This document shows, one piece after another, positions 29,923 to 39,164 of a stretch of DNA of 64,000 nucleotides. The notes below the pieces were generated by a model that made no database searches, was not told where the DNA came from, and saw nothing but the letters and a program-made list of their open reading frames with translations. Every line of letters starts with the position of its first letter. Within the stretch, counting starts at the first letter, position 1. The stretch lies in the NCBI GenBank assembly GCA_963759155.1, contig CAVWXX010000005.1:124001-188000 (forward strand). The letters run 5' to 3'. Origin of the DNA: SZUA-36 sp963759155. Lineage in GTDB: Bacteria; Pseudomonadota; Gammaproteobacteria; Xanthomonadales; SZUA-36. Both the position numbers and the translations under genes were made by a program.

Positions 29923-31620
29923 TTATTGCCGTGATGGGTGACCTTTCAGTCGTTGCGTTTTCTGCCAGTCATAAAGCGAAGCAGGCGTGAGACGCTCGTT
30001 GAGTGATTGAATAACCGTATCCGCTGCATACTCAATTTCGAGTTCACGGTTACCATGAATACCGAACAAAAAAGCGCCATATCCATCGGCCGGTCCCGTT
30101 AAAAGTAATGGCGTATCGGGCTCCGGGGCATCGCGGCTGATCACCTGGATATTCCAAAACGTGCTCAGTACGCCGTGACTGGGTTTCCAGTAGGCTGCAC
30201 CGCCACCCTGAAACAATGGATAGCCCTTTTGGGCCGACAGGCCTTCAAGATATACGGTGATATTGTCGAACAGGTTCTGGTGATTCGCGCCGGAGTGCTG
30301 ATCCAGAGCTGGCGCAGCGTAGACACTTGAGTTGGCATATACACTGCGTGTGGCATAGGTATTGAAGCTCAGTGCATGCACCGATGAGTTAAAAACATTC
30401 AGCCGGTCAACCAACACGTTGTGCGTACCGCTCATGGCGACGGTATAGTGCGCCAGCTTGTCGCCACTTGTGCTGACATCACTAATTGTCACATTAGCGA
30501 TATTCTCAGACAGGATACCGCTGTCTGAGTTTTCAATGACGACATTCTTTACCCAGCCGTTAAACAGCCGCGTCAGATAAATTCCGTTGTATCCATCTTC
30601 CACGTGATGGGCCACGTATGGCGCCAAAGGGAAAACCATCCGCAGGTGCTCTATACCAACTTCTTCAAGATGGGCCCATCGTTGTATGCGGACATCGGAG
30701 TCGGCTTGTATGTTGTGCAGCAGGGGTGTTTTGATCGAGATTTCGTTCTTACCATTAACCGAGGTGACCAACACCTGCTGCGCCACGATAATCCGGTCCG
30801 GGTCATCCCAGTGGTGCGAGCCGGCGGTGATGGCAGCATCGCCATAGAGTTGGCGCAATAAATCACTATTTTTGCCCTGCCGGTTGTACCAGCCAATCTG
30901 GATAATATCGCCTTTCGCGATGGCGGATGTGTCGTCCACTTCCAGCGTGTTTCCGAATCGCTGCCCACCCGTGCCACGGCCAATGACTTCATCGTTTTGC
31001 GGGTAGCTCTCATCGTGGCTGCTTAAATAACGCTTGATCCTCGTGCCGGGTACGCCTGTCCAGATGAAACCACCTGACCATGCGTATTGTGAATACGCGA
31101 GATTGATATTATTTTTCTTCTCTTTCTGACGCTTGTCCAACGCGACCAGGTAGTCAATCAATTCACGATGGGCGTCAGGGTTGGGCAATGTCCGCAGTGG
31201 ACGGGGGTAGTAGAGTTCCGTGCCGCCCTTACCGCTGCCTGCGCCGCGCAGGATAAAGTGGCTACGATCAATATAAAGGATATCACTCAGGATAAAACGG
31301 CCCGGCGGGAAGGACAAAACAACGGGCCCATCCACCTTGCGGGCGGCTTCCAGTGCCGCGTTCACCGACTTGGAATCATCCAGGCCATCATCCGGCACGG
31401 CGCCGAAATCCGTAACATCAATGGATTGCCCTGTCGCCAACGGTAACGATGATTCACCAAACCGGTATCCGGCATAGGAAAAGTCCGGCACCTGGCCAAC
31501 GGCGTCTGGCATTTGCGGAACAAGATCGTTGCCGGCCCAGGCCAACTGAACTGCAATCATGCCTGCCAGGATCAAAGCTCCCCGCCTCCAGGTAAGCACC
31601 GCTGATGAATTGCGTTTCAT
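29923..31620 (-). CDS. Exported right-handed beta-helix protein, pectate lyase-like
   Basis: A secreted protein of 565 residues: signal peptide to about residue 29 (AWAGN), then the Pectate_lyase_3 type start (VTDFGAVPDDGLDDSKSVNAALEAA) and a long beta-helix with stacked turns, e.g. KNVVIENSDSGILSENIANVTISDVSTSG. Excellent ribosome site AAGGAGGAAACTGAA before the ATG. Related proteins are found in pectin and alginate loci as GH28-related or uncharacterised lyases. I see no clear catalytic motif, so lyase versus hydrolase is unresolved. Downstream of the GH2 gene, 73 bp apart. Confidence 0.75.
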   Translation of the reverse strand: MKRNSSAVLTWRRGALILAGMIAVQLAWAGNDLVPQMPDAVGQVPDFSYAGYRFGESSLPLATGQSIDVTDFGAVPDDGLDDSKSVNAALEAARKVDGPVVLSFPPGRFILSDILYIDRSHFILRGAGSGKGGTELYYPRPLRTLPNPDAHRELIDYLVALDKRQKEKKNNINLAYSQYAWSGGFIWTGVPGTRIKRYLSSHDESYPQNDEVIGRGTGGQRFGNTLEVDDTSAIAKGDIIQIGWYNRQGKNSDLLRQLYGDAAITAGSHHWDDPDRIIVAQQVLVTSVNGKNEISIKTPLLHNIQADSDVRIQRWAHLEEVGIEHLRMVFPLAPYVAHHVEDGYNGIYLTRLFNGWVKNVVIENSDSGILSENIANVTISDVSTSGDKLAHYTVAMSGTHNVLVDRLNVFNSSVHALSFNTYATRSVYANSSVYAAPALDQHSGANHQNLFDNITVYLEGLSAQKGYPLFQGGGAAYWKPSHGVLSTFWNIQVISRDAPEPDTPLLLTGPADGYGAFLFGIHGNRELEIEYAADTVIQSLNERLTPASLYDWQKTQRLKGHPSRQ

Positions 31621-31693
31621 TTCAGTTTCCTCCTTAATGGTAATGATCCGGGCTACATTGCACTCTGGTCGAGTCTTACAACACCGCAGGGCT

Positions 31694-34185
31694 TTACCCT
31701 TGAGGTACGATTATTGACTTGCCCTTGAACGATTGCGAACGAATTTCGATGACCGCCTTGGCACCATCATCAGCGGGATCAAAAAGGATCGTCGCGCGGC
31801 CATTCGCCATTTCGATAATGGAACTCCTGTCCGGCGTGCCGAAAGATTCAAGCAATACACCACCCGTGCCCTGGTTTACATGGGAAAAATAAACACGCTC
31901 GTCACTGGAATGAACACGTTTGCCTTCCTTATCAACCGCCAGCGCCTCGATTAAAATCAGGCCATCGTCGAGCCGCATCGAGCTCAGCAGGATATCAGCC
32001 ATCTTGCCAAATGTGTCTTCGCTGTATTGAATATCAAGTTCATCGCTGACAAGCGCGCCTGTCGATGACCTGCCGGTTACCCTCAGCCTGTTCAAGCCGG
32101 GCTTGAAGTTGACATCCCAGTAAAGACCCGAAGCGGGGAAAGCCTCCGGGTTCTTGAGCTTTTCACCCAGGGCAACACCATTGAGTGTCAACTGTGCCGA
32201 ATCGGTGTTGCAATAAACCCGAACCTGTTGTGTGGACCCTTTCTCACCATGGCGTTCGGTCCAGCTATGGCCATAGATATGGCAAAAAGCAGGGGTTTTG
32301 GTCCAGTAGCTTTTAAATACCCAGTACGCCTCTTTGGGCCGCCCCTGCCGGTCTACCAGGCCCTTTTGATTGATATAAGGCAAGGAGTTTTCAGGGCGTA
32401 ACGGCGTGGCGAAATCCTTGAATGCCCACTGCGCGTTACCACCGAAGTTGGGTAATGATTCCGATACTTTTAAGTGCCAGTCAAACAGGTCGACAATATA
32501 ACTTTCACTCCAGTCACCACCCTTGGCAACGCTGACGACACCGGATTGATTGACCATTTCCGTGACACTCAACTGGCCACCATCGAGCCCATCGCCTCCC
32601 GGCGGATTTGTGTTGCTGCGACCCACATGACTCGAGCCGCCATATTCCATGTGCAGCAAAGCCGGGTACTTCTTCTGCGCATCGATTAGCGCCGCTTCAT
32701 ATTGATGGTATCCACCGCCATACCAGCCCGCCCAGATGGAGGGTGAAAACACGTCAACGATGTCCGCACCGGCATAGTATTTTCGTATGGTGGTCAGCCG
32801 GGATGGATCCATTTCGTGGGCAATGTCATTCAGATGCTTAAGGTACTCATTCATCGCCAGCTCATCGTCACCACCTTCGAAATCAGGTAACCAGTAGATT
32901 TCGTTACCCAGTGACCAGAAAAACACACTGGGGTGATTACGGTTTTGCTTAATCATTTCACGTAGCATTGATTCGGTATTTTCTTTCCATACCTCGTCAC
33001 CCATACCGCCACGGCACCAGGGCAACTCATCCCAGAGGATCAGTCCCAGTTCGTCTGCCGTTTTGTAAACAACGGGGTCTTGGGGATAGTGGGCGAGACG
33101 GACAAAATTGGCGCCGACCTCTTTGATCATTCGCATATCCTGGACATGCAGTTCATTCGGCATGGCCGCTCCTAAGCCGGCATACTCCTCATGACGATGT
33201 GTACCTCGCAGCAACAGTCTCTCGCCATTGAGCTCAAAACCTCCTTCATCGTTAAAGCCAAACCACCTGAACCCAAAACGCCCGGACGTCCTGTGCAAAA
33301 GATTGCCTTTATCATCCTTCAGAACCACATTGAGCTCATACAGGTTCGGGCTGTCCGGTGACCATAGTGCGGGGTTTTCAATGTCAGGAAGCTTCACCTG
33401 CACGCTGCTTGGGCCGGTAGCGGATTCAAGCTTCTTTTCTGCCGTGACAACCGTAATCCCCTGCTTGCTGAGTTCAAGTTCAAGAACCATCGGATCGTTG
33501 GTGGCAGCGTGTTGCTGCACGAAAACGGTCGCCAATGCAGTCGCTTTTTGTGATGAAACATCAGGTGTATCGATTTGCAGCGAAGCAATGTAGTTTTGCG
33601 GACGAACACGCAGATAAACGTCACGTGTCAGTCCACCATAAAGCACAAAGTCGGCCTTTTGAGATGGAATGATCTGCCGGTCAATGCCGTTATCGACACG
33701 CACAAGCACTTCGTTTATTCCCTTTGAATCTAGCAAGTCAGTGATGTCGATCTCAAACCCCAGGTAACCACCCACATGACCGCCGGCGCGTTGGCCATTG
33801 ACGTAAACATCGGCTGTCATATTGGCGCTTTCAAAATAAAGAAGATAGCGATCACCACGTGTATCCGGCGACAACTGCAGTTGTTTACGATACCAACTGG
33901 CATCACGCCGGTATCCCGGTTGTGTGTCCGTGGGGTCGGTCGCGTTCCAGGTATGTGGCAAATCTACCCTGGTCGAGGCCTGCGTGCGGTTCAGTTCTGA
34001 CGGGTTTGCAATGCCGTTGCGTAATAGTCCCAGCCCTGGTTCAGCAAAATGTCACCGTCATCGACGGCTATCAGTTGAATGGGCGACTCACGGTACTCAA
34101 CCGTTGATTCACTCGCCAGTAAAGGCGTGAACGAGCAGCCCAGAGTCATAACAACAATCAGAAAAATGGACATGCGATAATTCAT
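31694..34185 (-). CDS. Exported GH2 beta-glycosidase (beta-galactosidase/glucuronidase type), frame break near N-terminus
   Basis: A GH2 enzyme with the usual jelly-roll, immunoglobulin-like and barrel domains. The acid/base is in FFWSLGNEIYW and the nucleophile in LLHMEYGG. A DUF4982-like domain follows the barrel and a beta-sandwich ends the protein. The main frame begins only at LPHTWNATDPT (33961). The signal peptide (MNYRMSIFLIVVMTLGCS, ATG 34185) and strand LNQGWDYYATAL are in another frame that stops at 33991. A one-base shift near 34005 gives NPSELNRTQASTRVD as the link. Role: removing galactosyl or glucuronyl residues from pectin side chains, inferred from context. Confidence 0.85.
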
Positions 34186-34210
34186 TATTATTCTCACCAA
34201 TTAAAAAGAG

Positions 34211-34227
34211 TGCCATCCAGCATGGCA
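34211..34227. promoter_or_regulatory. Inverted repeat upstream of the GH2 gene
   Basis: TGCCATCCAGCATGGCA has perfect 6-bp arms. It lies 25 bp before the GH2 start and contains TGCCA and TGGCA like the pectin operators elsewhere, but with 7 rather than 4 bp between them. A degenerate operator or chance repeat. Confidence 0.3.
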
Positions 34228-34494
34228 ACAACCGCCAGGTCACGATTGTACGGGCGTTTGTTATCTTCACCTTCTTCCAGACACCGTCAATTACCCTGGC
34301 ATCTCCGGATGGCGCAAGGTGTGCGTGGCGCAGGAAGCCGAAATTATATCAGCGCTTTGAAGACCGGTTCAGATGATTTGTATCAAGGTAAGCACATCTG
34401 AATAGTGATCAGATAATAAACGGCAAAGAAAACATCCAAATTGTCCTTAAATGGATCATTAATAGTACAGACACCAGATCCACAGGAGAAAGGT

Positions 34495-34923
34495 ATGCAA
34501 GGCTTTACATTGGGTGCGGGACTGGCATCCCTGGCGTTTTGGGGTTTTATCGCATCGGTGGTCGTTGCCGGTATCTGGTTTGATATCCGCAAACGTGAGG
34601 CCCAGCACGAAACCGTTAGACGCATTGTTGAAAGCGGTAAGCCCATCGATGAAGAGTTGATGGACAAACTGCTTTCGCTGGGAAGCGGTAAGAGTGACCG
34701 GCTGGACCGGGCTTTCAAAATCACCGGATTGATCATGCTGCCCACCGCGGTAGGGTTGGCGGTCTTCGGACTCATTATGGGAACGCAGTTTCCCCAAACG
34801 CAACTTCCGCTGTTAGGCGCTGCAGCCCTGGTCGGGTGCATTGGTCTTGGGTTCCTGGTGACGGCAAATATCGCCAAACGCTGGTATACGGAAGATAACG
34901 AGTCTTCGTCCAACGTGATCTGA
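34495..34923 (+). CDS. DUF6249-like two-helix inner-membrane protein of an ECF sigma operon
   Basis: A small membrane protein (142 residues). The ATG at 34495 has an excellent ribosome site (AGGAGAAAGGT). An N-terminal transmembrane helix (about residues 8-28), a short cytoplasmic segment IRKREAQHETVRRIVESGKPIDEELMDKLL, and two more helices follow. The REAQHETVRRIVESGK stretch is typical of DUF6249 proteins, which commonly sit beside ECF sigma factors. The next gene is such a sigma factor 12 bp on. Possibly a sensor or membrane partner of the sigma pathway; no direct evidence. Confidence 0.75.
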   Translation: MQGFTLGAGLASLAFWGFIASVVVAGIWFDIRKREAQHETVRRIVESGKPIDEELMDKLLSLGSGKSDRLDRAFKITGLIMLPTAVGLAVFGLIMGTQFPQTQLPLLGAAALVGCIGLGFLVTANIAKRWYTEDNESSSNVI

Positions 34924-34935
34924 GGAAGCGTAATT

Positions 34936-35499
34936 GTGCACAAGGCACAAGACTACTATCCGGATTGCCCCGAGGCATTTCTTGTCAGCCTGGCGCGCAC
35001 GGGTGACCGCAAGGCATTTGCCGAACTTGTGCATCGTAAGCAATCTGCAGTACGTAATCTTATGAGACGTTGTTGTAACGATTACACACTGGCGGATGAC
35101 CTGACCCAGCAGGTGTTTTTGAAAGTGTGGCTCGGTATCCGGAAGTTGAGAAAGGCGGTTGCGTTCAATGGTTGGTTGAAGCGTGTGGCTGTCTCGGTAT
35201 GGCTACAACATATCCGCAAAAAAGACGCGCTGGGTGGTGCAGGCGAAATGACCGGCACTGAATTGCCGCAACACAATACAACCGGCATGGTTTTAGACCT
35301 TGATCGCGCACTGGTAAAACTGCCAAGCACGGTTCGTTTATGCGTTGTTCTTTCCTATCACGAAGGCATGAGCCACGGCGAAATAGCAAAGCTGACACAA
35401 ATGCCACTGGGAACGGTAAAAACCCACATCAGAAATGGAGCCCATCAGCTACAGCAACTCCTGTCAGCTTACGGCAATGCGGCAGAGGTGAAAAACTGA
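34936..35499 (+). CDS. ECF-type RNA polymerase sigma factor
   Basis: A sigma-70 family extracytoplasmic-function factor of 187 residues. Region 2 is seen as AFAELVHRKQSAVRNLMRRCCNDYTLADDLTQQVFLKVW, and region 4 as LPSTVRLCVVLSYHEGMSHGEIAKLTQMPLGTVKTHIRNG with its helix-turn-helix. GTG start. The stop overlaps the next gene's ATG (TGATG), so sigma factor and the small membrane protein are translationally coupled, as is normal for sigma/anti-sigma pairs. It sits within the pectin locus but shares no visible regulatory site with it. Confidence 0.9.
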   Translation: MHKAQDYYPDCPEAFLVSLARTGDRKAFAELVHRKQSAVRNLMRRCCNDYTLADDLTQQVFLKVWLGIRKLRKAVAFNGWLKRVAVSVWLQHIRKKDALGGAGEMTGTELPQHNTTGMVLDLDRALVKLPSTVRLCVVLSYHEGMSHGEIAKLTQMPLGTVKTHIRNGAHQLQQLLSAYGNAAEVKN

Positions 35500-35639
35500 T
35501 GATTACAGACAACCAGGATCAATTACTGCAATCTGCTTTTGCCGAGGCCCGGCAGGATTTGGAAGACGAGACGCTTACAAAACGGATCATGGCAAAAACG
35601 CGGCGCGTCCTTTATATGCTGGCTGCAGGTGTCTTAACT

Positions 35640-35747
35640 ATCGCTGTTGTTTTAATCACTACTGTCTGGCTTGTATTCGGTATGCCGTTGCTAGAATTCG
35701 CCGTTCTCATCTCTCAATTTCTCACCATGACACTGATCGACCTGGGT
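35640..35747 (+). repeat. Direct repeat copy 1 (108 bp) flanking AraC fragment
   Basis: Identical to 36255-36362 over 108 bp, from ATCGCTGTTG to CGACCTGGGT. Both copies encode the hydrophobic VVLITTVWLVFGMPLLEF segment of the sigma-operon protein. The copies bracket 507 bp of unrelated sequence. Confidence 0.9.
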
Positions 35748-35749
35748 AT

Positions 35750-36254
35750 TGGTTTCCAGAAGAAATTGAGATGCAGATGTCTGAGAACAATTTTGTTAGA
35801 ACGTCCCGTATATTCAGCAAGAGCAAAGTCGTGTTTTGCCAGCAAGCATCAAGGTTCTCTATTCCGAATAATTTGTTGGCATTGAAAGTGAACCTTGAAA
35901 AAGCAGATACAGAAATTGACGTTGGTCAATTTGACTTGGATCTGGATTTTGTTAGCGCCGTGAAACAACTTATTAATGTGTATATCAGCAATAAAAACTG
36001 CACTATCGATGAGATTGCCAAAGCCATCGACGTCCCCAGGCATACCTTGCAGCGCGCCCTGAAAACTCATGGCACCAGCTTCAGCGAACTGCTGGCGCAG
36101 GAAAAATTTGTCCTCGCGAAAGGCAAACTGATGAATTCATCCTTAAAAATAGCAGCTATATCTCATCAGTTGGGATACTCTGATCCCGCACATTTTACCC
36201 ATGCATTCCAGCGATGGTCCGGTATGTCGCCCAGTGAATTCAGGTTAAAACTCA
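35750..36254 (+). pseudogene. Fragment of an AraC-family regulator (end of sensor domain plus HTH)
   Basis: The inserted 507 bp read in one frame as the C-terminal part of an AraC-type activator. Residues resembling the end of an arabinose-binding-like sensor (SKVVFCQQASRFSIPNNLLA) are followed by the two helix-turn-helix units: IDEIAKAIDVPRHTLQRALK and IAAISHQLGYSDPAHFTHAFQRWSG, then MSPSEFR. There is no N-terminal domain: the frame is open back into the repeat without a plausible start. The C-terminus runs into repeat copy 2, giving an unnatural tail to 36364. Probably non-functional unless the internal ATG at 35771 is used. Confidence 0.75.
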
Positions 36255-36362
36255 ATCGCTGTTGTTTTAATCACTACTGTCTGGCTTGTATTCGGTATGC
36301 CGTTGCTAGAATTCGCCGTTCTCATCTCTCAATTTCTCACCATGACACTGATCGACCTGGGT
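36255..36362 (+). repeat. Direct repeat copy 2 (108 bp)
   Basis: Second copy of the 108-bp repeat at 35640-35747; divergence begins abruptly on both sides (A/T before, GAAGG against ATTGG after). It joins directly to the natural 3' part of the sigma-operon gene. Confidence 0.9.
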
Positions 36363-36583
36363 GAAGGTTGGCTCGCGCTGGTGCTGATGCCGGTAAATAA
36401 CATTGCAAGCGTGCTGGTTATAAGTGCAAAAGCCATTCACCTGGGCTGGAAGAAAATTCTCAGTGCGTCGTTTTCAAACTAGCTCATGGTCACATTGCAA
36501 GTGTTACGGTCGCGTGGAAAGTGAACAACTCACTGTGTTGTAACTTACTGATTATACGATTCAGTTCAACAATTGAGTTAATC

Positions 36584-37708
36584 TCAAATACATTTAAACC
36601 CTAATTTTCGGAACTTCTCCACCATTTCATCTTCAAGGCCTGTAGCACTGATGCAATAGGAACTGAACTCCCTTCTGACTGGATAATCACCCCTCAATTG
36701 CTCAAATAGCTGCGGGTTATCACGCAATGCCCTGTCGTCGCTTTCGATCTCATAGGTCGAAAGAATCGCTTCTGCCAGTATCAGACCGTCTTTCCGTTTG
36801 CCTGGATGCAACTCAATTGTTGGGTTTGAGGGTGGCTCAACACCAGAGGGCTCCCAGTCATCAATCCCAAGGCCAAAAAACTTGCTGATGGCGCGGACAC
36901 TCATTTTTGTGCCCTTGGCTTTGCCGTCTTTTGAATAGCCGGCAATATGGGAAGTGCCATAATCCACCAACTTCAACAAATCCAGATCCAGTCCAGGTTC
37001 GTTTTCCCAGCAATCAACGATAATTCCAGAAATATCGTTTGAAAGCTTTGCGTTGCATACTGCCCTTGTATCAAAAACTTCTCCCCGGCAGGTGTTGATA
37101 ATCAACGCCTTCTTTTTCAAGCCTTGAAGGAACGCAGTGTTTGCCATATGAAAAGTACAATCGGGTCCGTCCATATTCAGTGGGACATGAAAGGTGATGA
37201 TGTCCGCCTGCTGCTGAATTGTCTGTATAGAAACAAACTGTGATGACCCTTCCCTCCTCTCTCTTGGCGGATCATTCAGAAGAACGTTCATACCAAGAAT
37301 CTCACAGGTTTTTGCAACCCTTGAGCCCACCTGGCCAACACCTACGATTCCGATCGTCTTGCCTTCCAAAACGTACCCATGTCGTTTTGAATAAGAGCAC
37401 AGTGCGGAAGCTATATATTGATTGACGCTTTGTGCATTACACCCCGGGGCATTGGTCCATTCAATGCCGGCATGTTTGCAGTACTCCGTATCGATGTGAT
37501 CAAAGCCGATGGTGGCTGTTGCAATAAATTTGACCTTTGAGCCCTCGAGTACCTCCCTGCTACAGATGGTTCGTGTTCTCGTCACCAGGGCATCTGCGTC
37601 TTTGACTACATCGGCAGTGGTCAAATTTCCAGGCAGGTAGACCACTTCTGCGTAAGGTTCCAAAGCCCCTTCGATATAGGGGATTTTATTGTCGATGATG
37701 ACTTTCAT
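36584..37708 (-). CDS. PdxB-like D-isomer-specific 2-hydroxyacid dehydrogenase
   Basis: An NAD-dependent 2-hydroxyacid dehydrogenase, closest in pattern to erythronate-4-phosphate dehydrogenase. It has the Rossmann motif GIVGVGQVGSRVA (about residues 119-131), an active-site arginine region INTCRGEVFD, a glutamate in WENEP and the histidine in TSHIAGYS. A PdxB-type C-terminal dimerisation part contains RDNPQLFEQLRGDYPVRREF. It starts 18 bp after the LarA-like gene stop, in the same operon, in the middle of a pectin locus. True PdxB works in pyridoxal phosphate synthesis; here a role in oxidising a sugar-derived 2-hydroxyacid is a reasonable alternative. Sequence alone does not decide. Confidence 0.8.
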   Translation of the reverse strand: MKVIIDNKIPYIEGALEPYAEVVYLPGNLTTADVVKDADALVTRTRTICSREVLEGSKVKFIATATIGFDHIDTEYCKHAGIEWTNAPGCNAQSVNQYIASALCSYSKRHGYVLEGKTIGIVGVGQVGSRVAKTCEILGMNVLLNDPPRERREGSSQFVSIQTIQQQADIITFHVPLNMDGPDCTFHMANTAFLQGLKKKALIINTCRGEVFDTRAVCNAKLSNDISGIIVDCWENEPGLDLDLLKLVDYGTSHIAGYSKDGKAKGTKMSVRAISKFFGLGIDDWEPSGVEPPSNPTIELHPGKRKDGLILAEAILSTYEIESDDRALRDNPQLFEQLRGDYPVRREFSSYCISATGLEDEMVEKFRKLGFKCI

Positions 37709-37726
37709 TAGATTGATCAGTGTTTT

Positions 37727-39013
37727 TCAGTAGTTAAACCGGTCTTTGAAGGCCCACAAACCCAGCGCGGGATTTGAAATGTAAAAAACCTCTTCACCAT
37801 CCGGCATGGTGTTGTAGCCCTCCTTTAAAGTCTCGGGGTTGTACCTGGTCGTCATCTCGTCAAAATCCGCCCACTTGAAACCGACACTTTCAATTTCCTC
37901 TTGTGTCAGGTTCTCTTCACCCTTGCCGGGGCAATAGGTGATACTGAAACGGCCTTCGGATGAGCCATGGATCAAGTGGGCTGCTGCCGCGAGATTGTTG
38001 CCAAGATCCTCGTTTTCCTTCACCAGCTTCAAGGTATGAGGGGTACCGAAATACCCGTATTTTCTGATTTGCTGGTCAATTTGTTTGTCTTCACCAAACT
38101 CAACCAATGCAGGTGCAAGAACGATCAATTCGGCATCGTCCGCCAGGGCCATACGTGTGCGATAGACGCTTTTGTTTCCCAGCCAGGTACTTTTAAATTC
38201 CGCCGGGTCGAGCCAGACGATCGCCTTGGTCAACGGCTTATCCAGCATTTCAAAATTAACTTTCAACGAGAGTTTCGCCGCTTTATCAAACACACTGAAA
38301 TCATCACCGATAAACAGACCGTAGGTTTGCAAGTTGCCTTCCTTGTTCAAACCGACAACGGTCTGCACATAGACAATCGGCAGGTGACTGGCAAAGTGTT
38401 CCGATGCGTAATTGAAGATTCGGCGAACGGGCGTATCCGCATGCCCCATCATTCTTTCCATTCCATAGGCTGCGCCGATGTAATGGCTTTTATGGATACC
38501 TTCTGTACCGCCTGTGCCGACAAAGATGTTTTTGTTGTAGTTAGCCATTCCCACCACTTCGTGGGGTACGACCTGGCCAATGGAAAGAATCAGATCAAAA
38601 TCGCCTTCCACCAGCAGTTTGTTGACCTGCGCAGGCCAGGTGAAGTCACAGGCACCCTCCGACACCTCCCTGACGAATTCGGCCGGTACAGTTCCCAGTG
38701 TAATGACATCGTTACGCCAGTCATGAACTCTGAATAGATCGCTGGGAGTCTCACCAAACATATGGCTGATCTGCTCAGGGGTCATCGGTGTGTGTGTACC
38801 CAGTGCCGGTAAGATATCTGTCAGTTTATCGCCAAGGTACTCCCAGCAATATTCAGTCAACTCCCCTGAGCGTGACGGCAGGCGGGTGTAATCAGGCGGT
38901 ATCACGAGGACTTTGTGCTTCTCACCCATTTTCTCCAGGGCCGCAACCATGCCTTTCCTTAAATCATCTTTGGAAAGCGACGTTTCAGGTGAACCTGTTT
39001 CGTAATAAATCAT
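37727..39013 (-). CDS. LarA-like nickel-pincer-dependent 2-hydroxyacid racemase/epimerase
   Basis: A member of the lactate racemase LarA family (DUF2088). Family landmarks: VLVIPPDYTRLPSRSGELT near the N-terminus, GTHTPMTPEQI with a catalytic His, and the NKNIFVGTGGTEGIHKSHYIG region with lysine and histidines that bind or act beside the nickel-pincer cofactor. ATG 39013 is preferred; an upstream start at 39088 would add 25 unlikely residues. LarA homologues act on many 2-hydroxyacids, including malate and aldonates. Beside a 2-hydroxyacid dehydrogenase in a pectin locus, an aldonate-type substrate is inferred. The cofactor genes larB, larC and larE are not in the window. Confidence 0.83.
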   Translation of the reverse strand: MIYYETGSPETSLSKDDLRKGMVAALEKMGEKHKVLVIPPDYTRLPSRSGELTEYCWEYLGDKLTDILPALGTHTPMTPEQISHMFGETPSDLFRVHDWRNDVITLGTVPAEFVREVSEGACDFTWPAQVNKLLVEGDFDLILSIGQVVPHEVVGMANYNKNIFVGTGGTEGIHKSHYIGAAYGMERMMGHADTPVRRIFNYASEHFASHLPIVYVQTVVGLNKEGNLQTYGLFIGDDFSVFDKAAKLSLKVNFEMLDKPLTKAIVWLDPAEFKSTWLGNKSVYRTRMALADDAELIVLAPALVEFGEDKQIDQQIRKYGYFGTPHTLKLVKENEDLGNNLAAAAHLIHGSSEGRFSITYCPGKGEENLTQEEIESVGFKWADFDEMTTRYNPETLKEGYNTMPDGEEVFYISNPALGLWAFKDRFNY

Positions 39014-39164
39014 ATCGATTGCCTGTCTGTGTTTGAATATGGGCTGTAATGACCGTCTGATTGTACTTGAATTGTTATATCTCACCATATGTAACCCGCT
39101 TTTATCGTGACATTGCCAATATTCCTTTTATACTTTTCACAAGCCCCCAATTGCGCAGAGAACT

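Larger units (their letters stand above)
35499..36482 (+). pseudogene. Small membrane protein coupled to the sigma factor, split by a 615-bp duplication/insertion
   Basis: The first part (35499-35747) encodes DNQDQLLQSAFAEARQDLEDETLTKRIM, then two hydrophobic segments through the sequence MTLIDLG. The frame then enters foreign sequence and stops at 35885. The same hydrophobic stretch recurs at 36255-36362 and continues naturally into EGWLALVLMPVNNIASVLVISAKAIHLGW with a stop at 36482. Removing 35748-36362 restores one ORF of about 122 codons. The intact product would be a cytoplasmic helix plus transmembrane helices, plausible as an anti-sigma-like partner. The interruption is described separately. 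Confidence 0.75.

Noticed and set aside
37967..38737. 256-codon plus-strand ORF opposite the LarA-like gene
   Set aside because: The opposite strand carries all family motifs; this frame has none.
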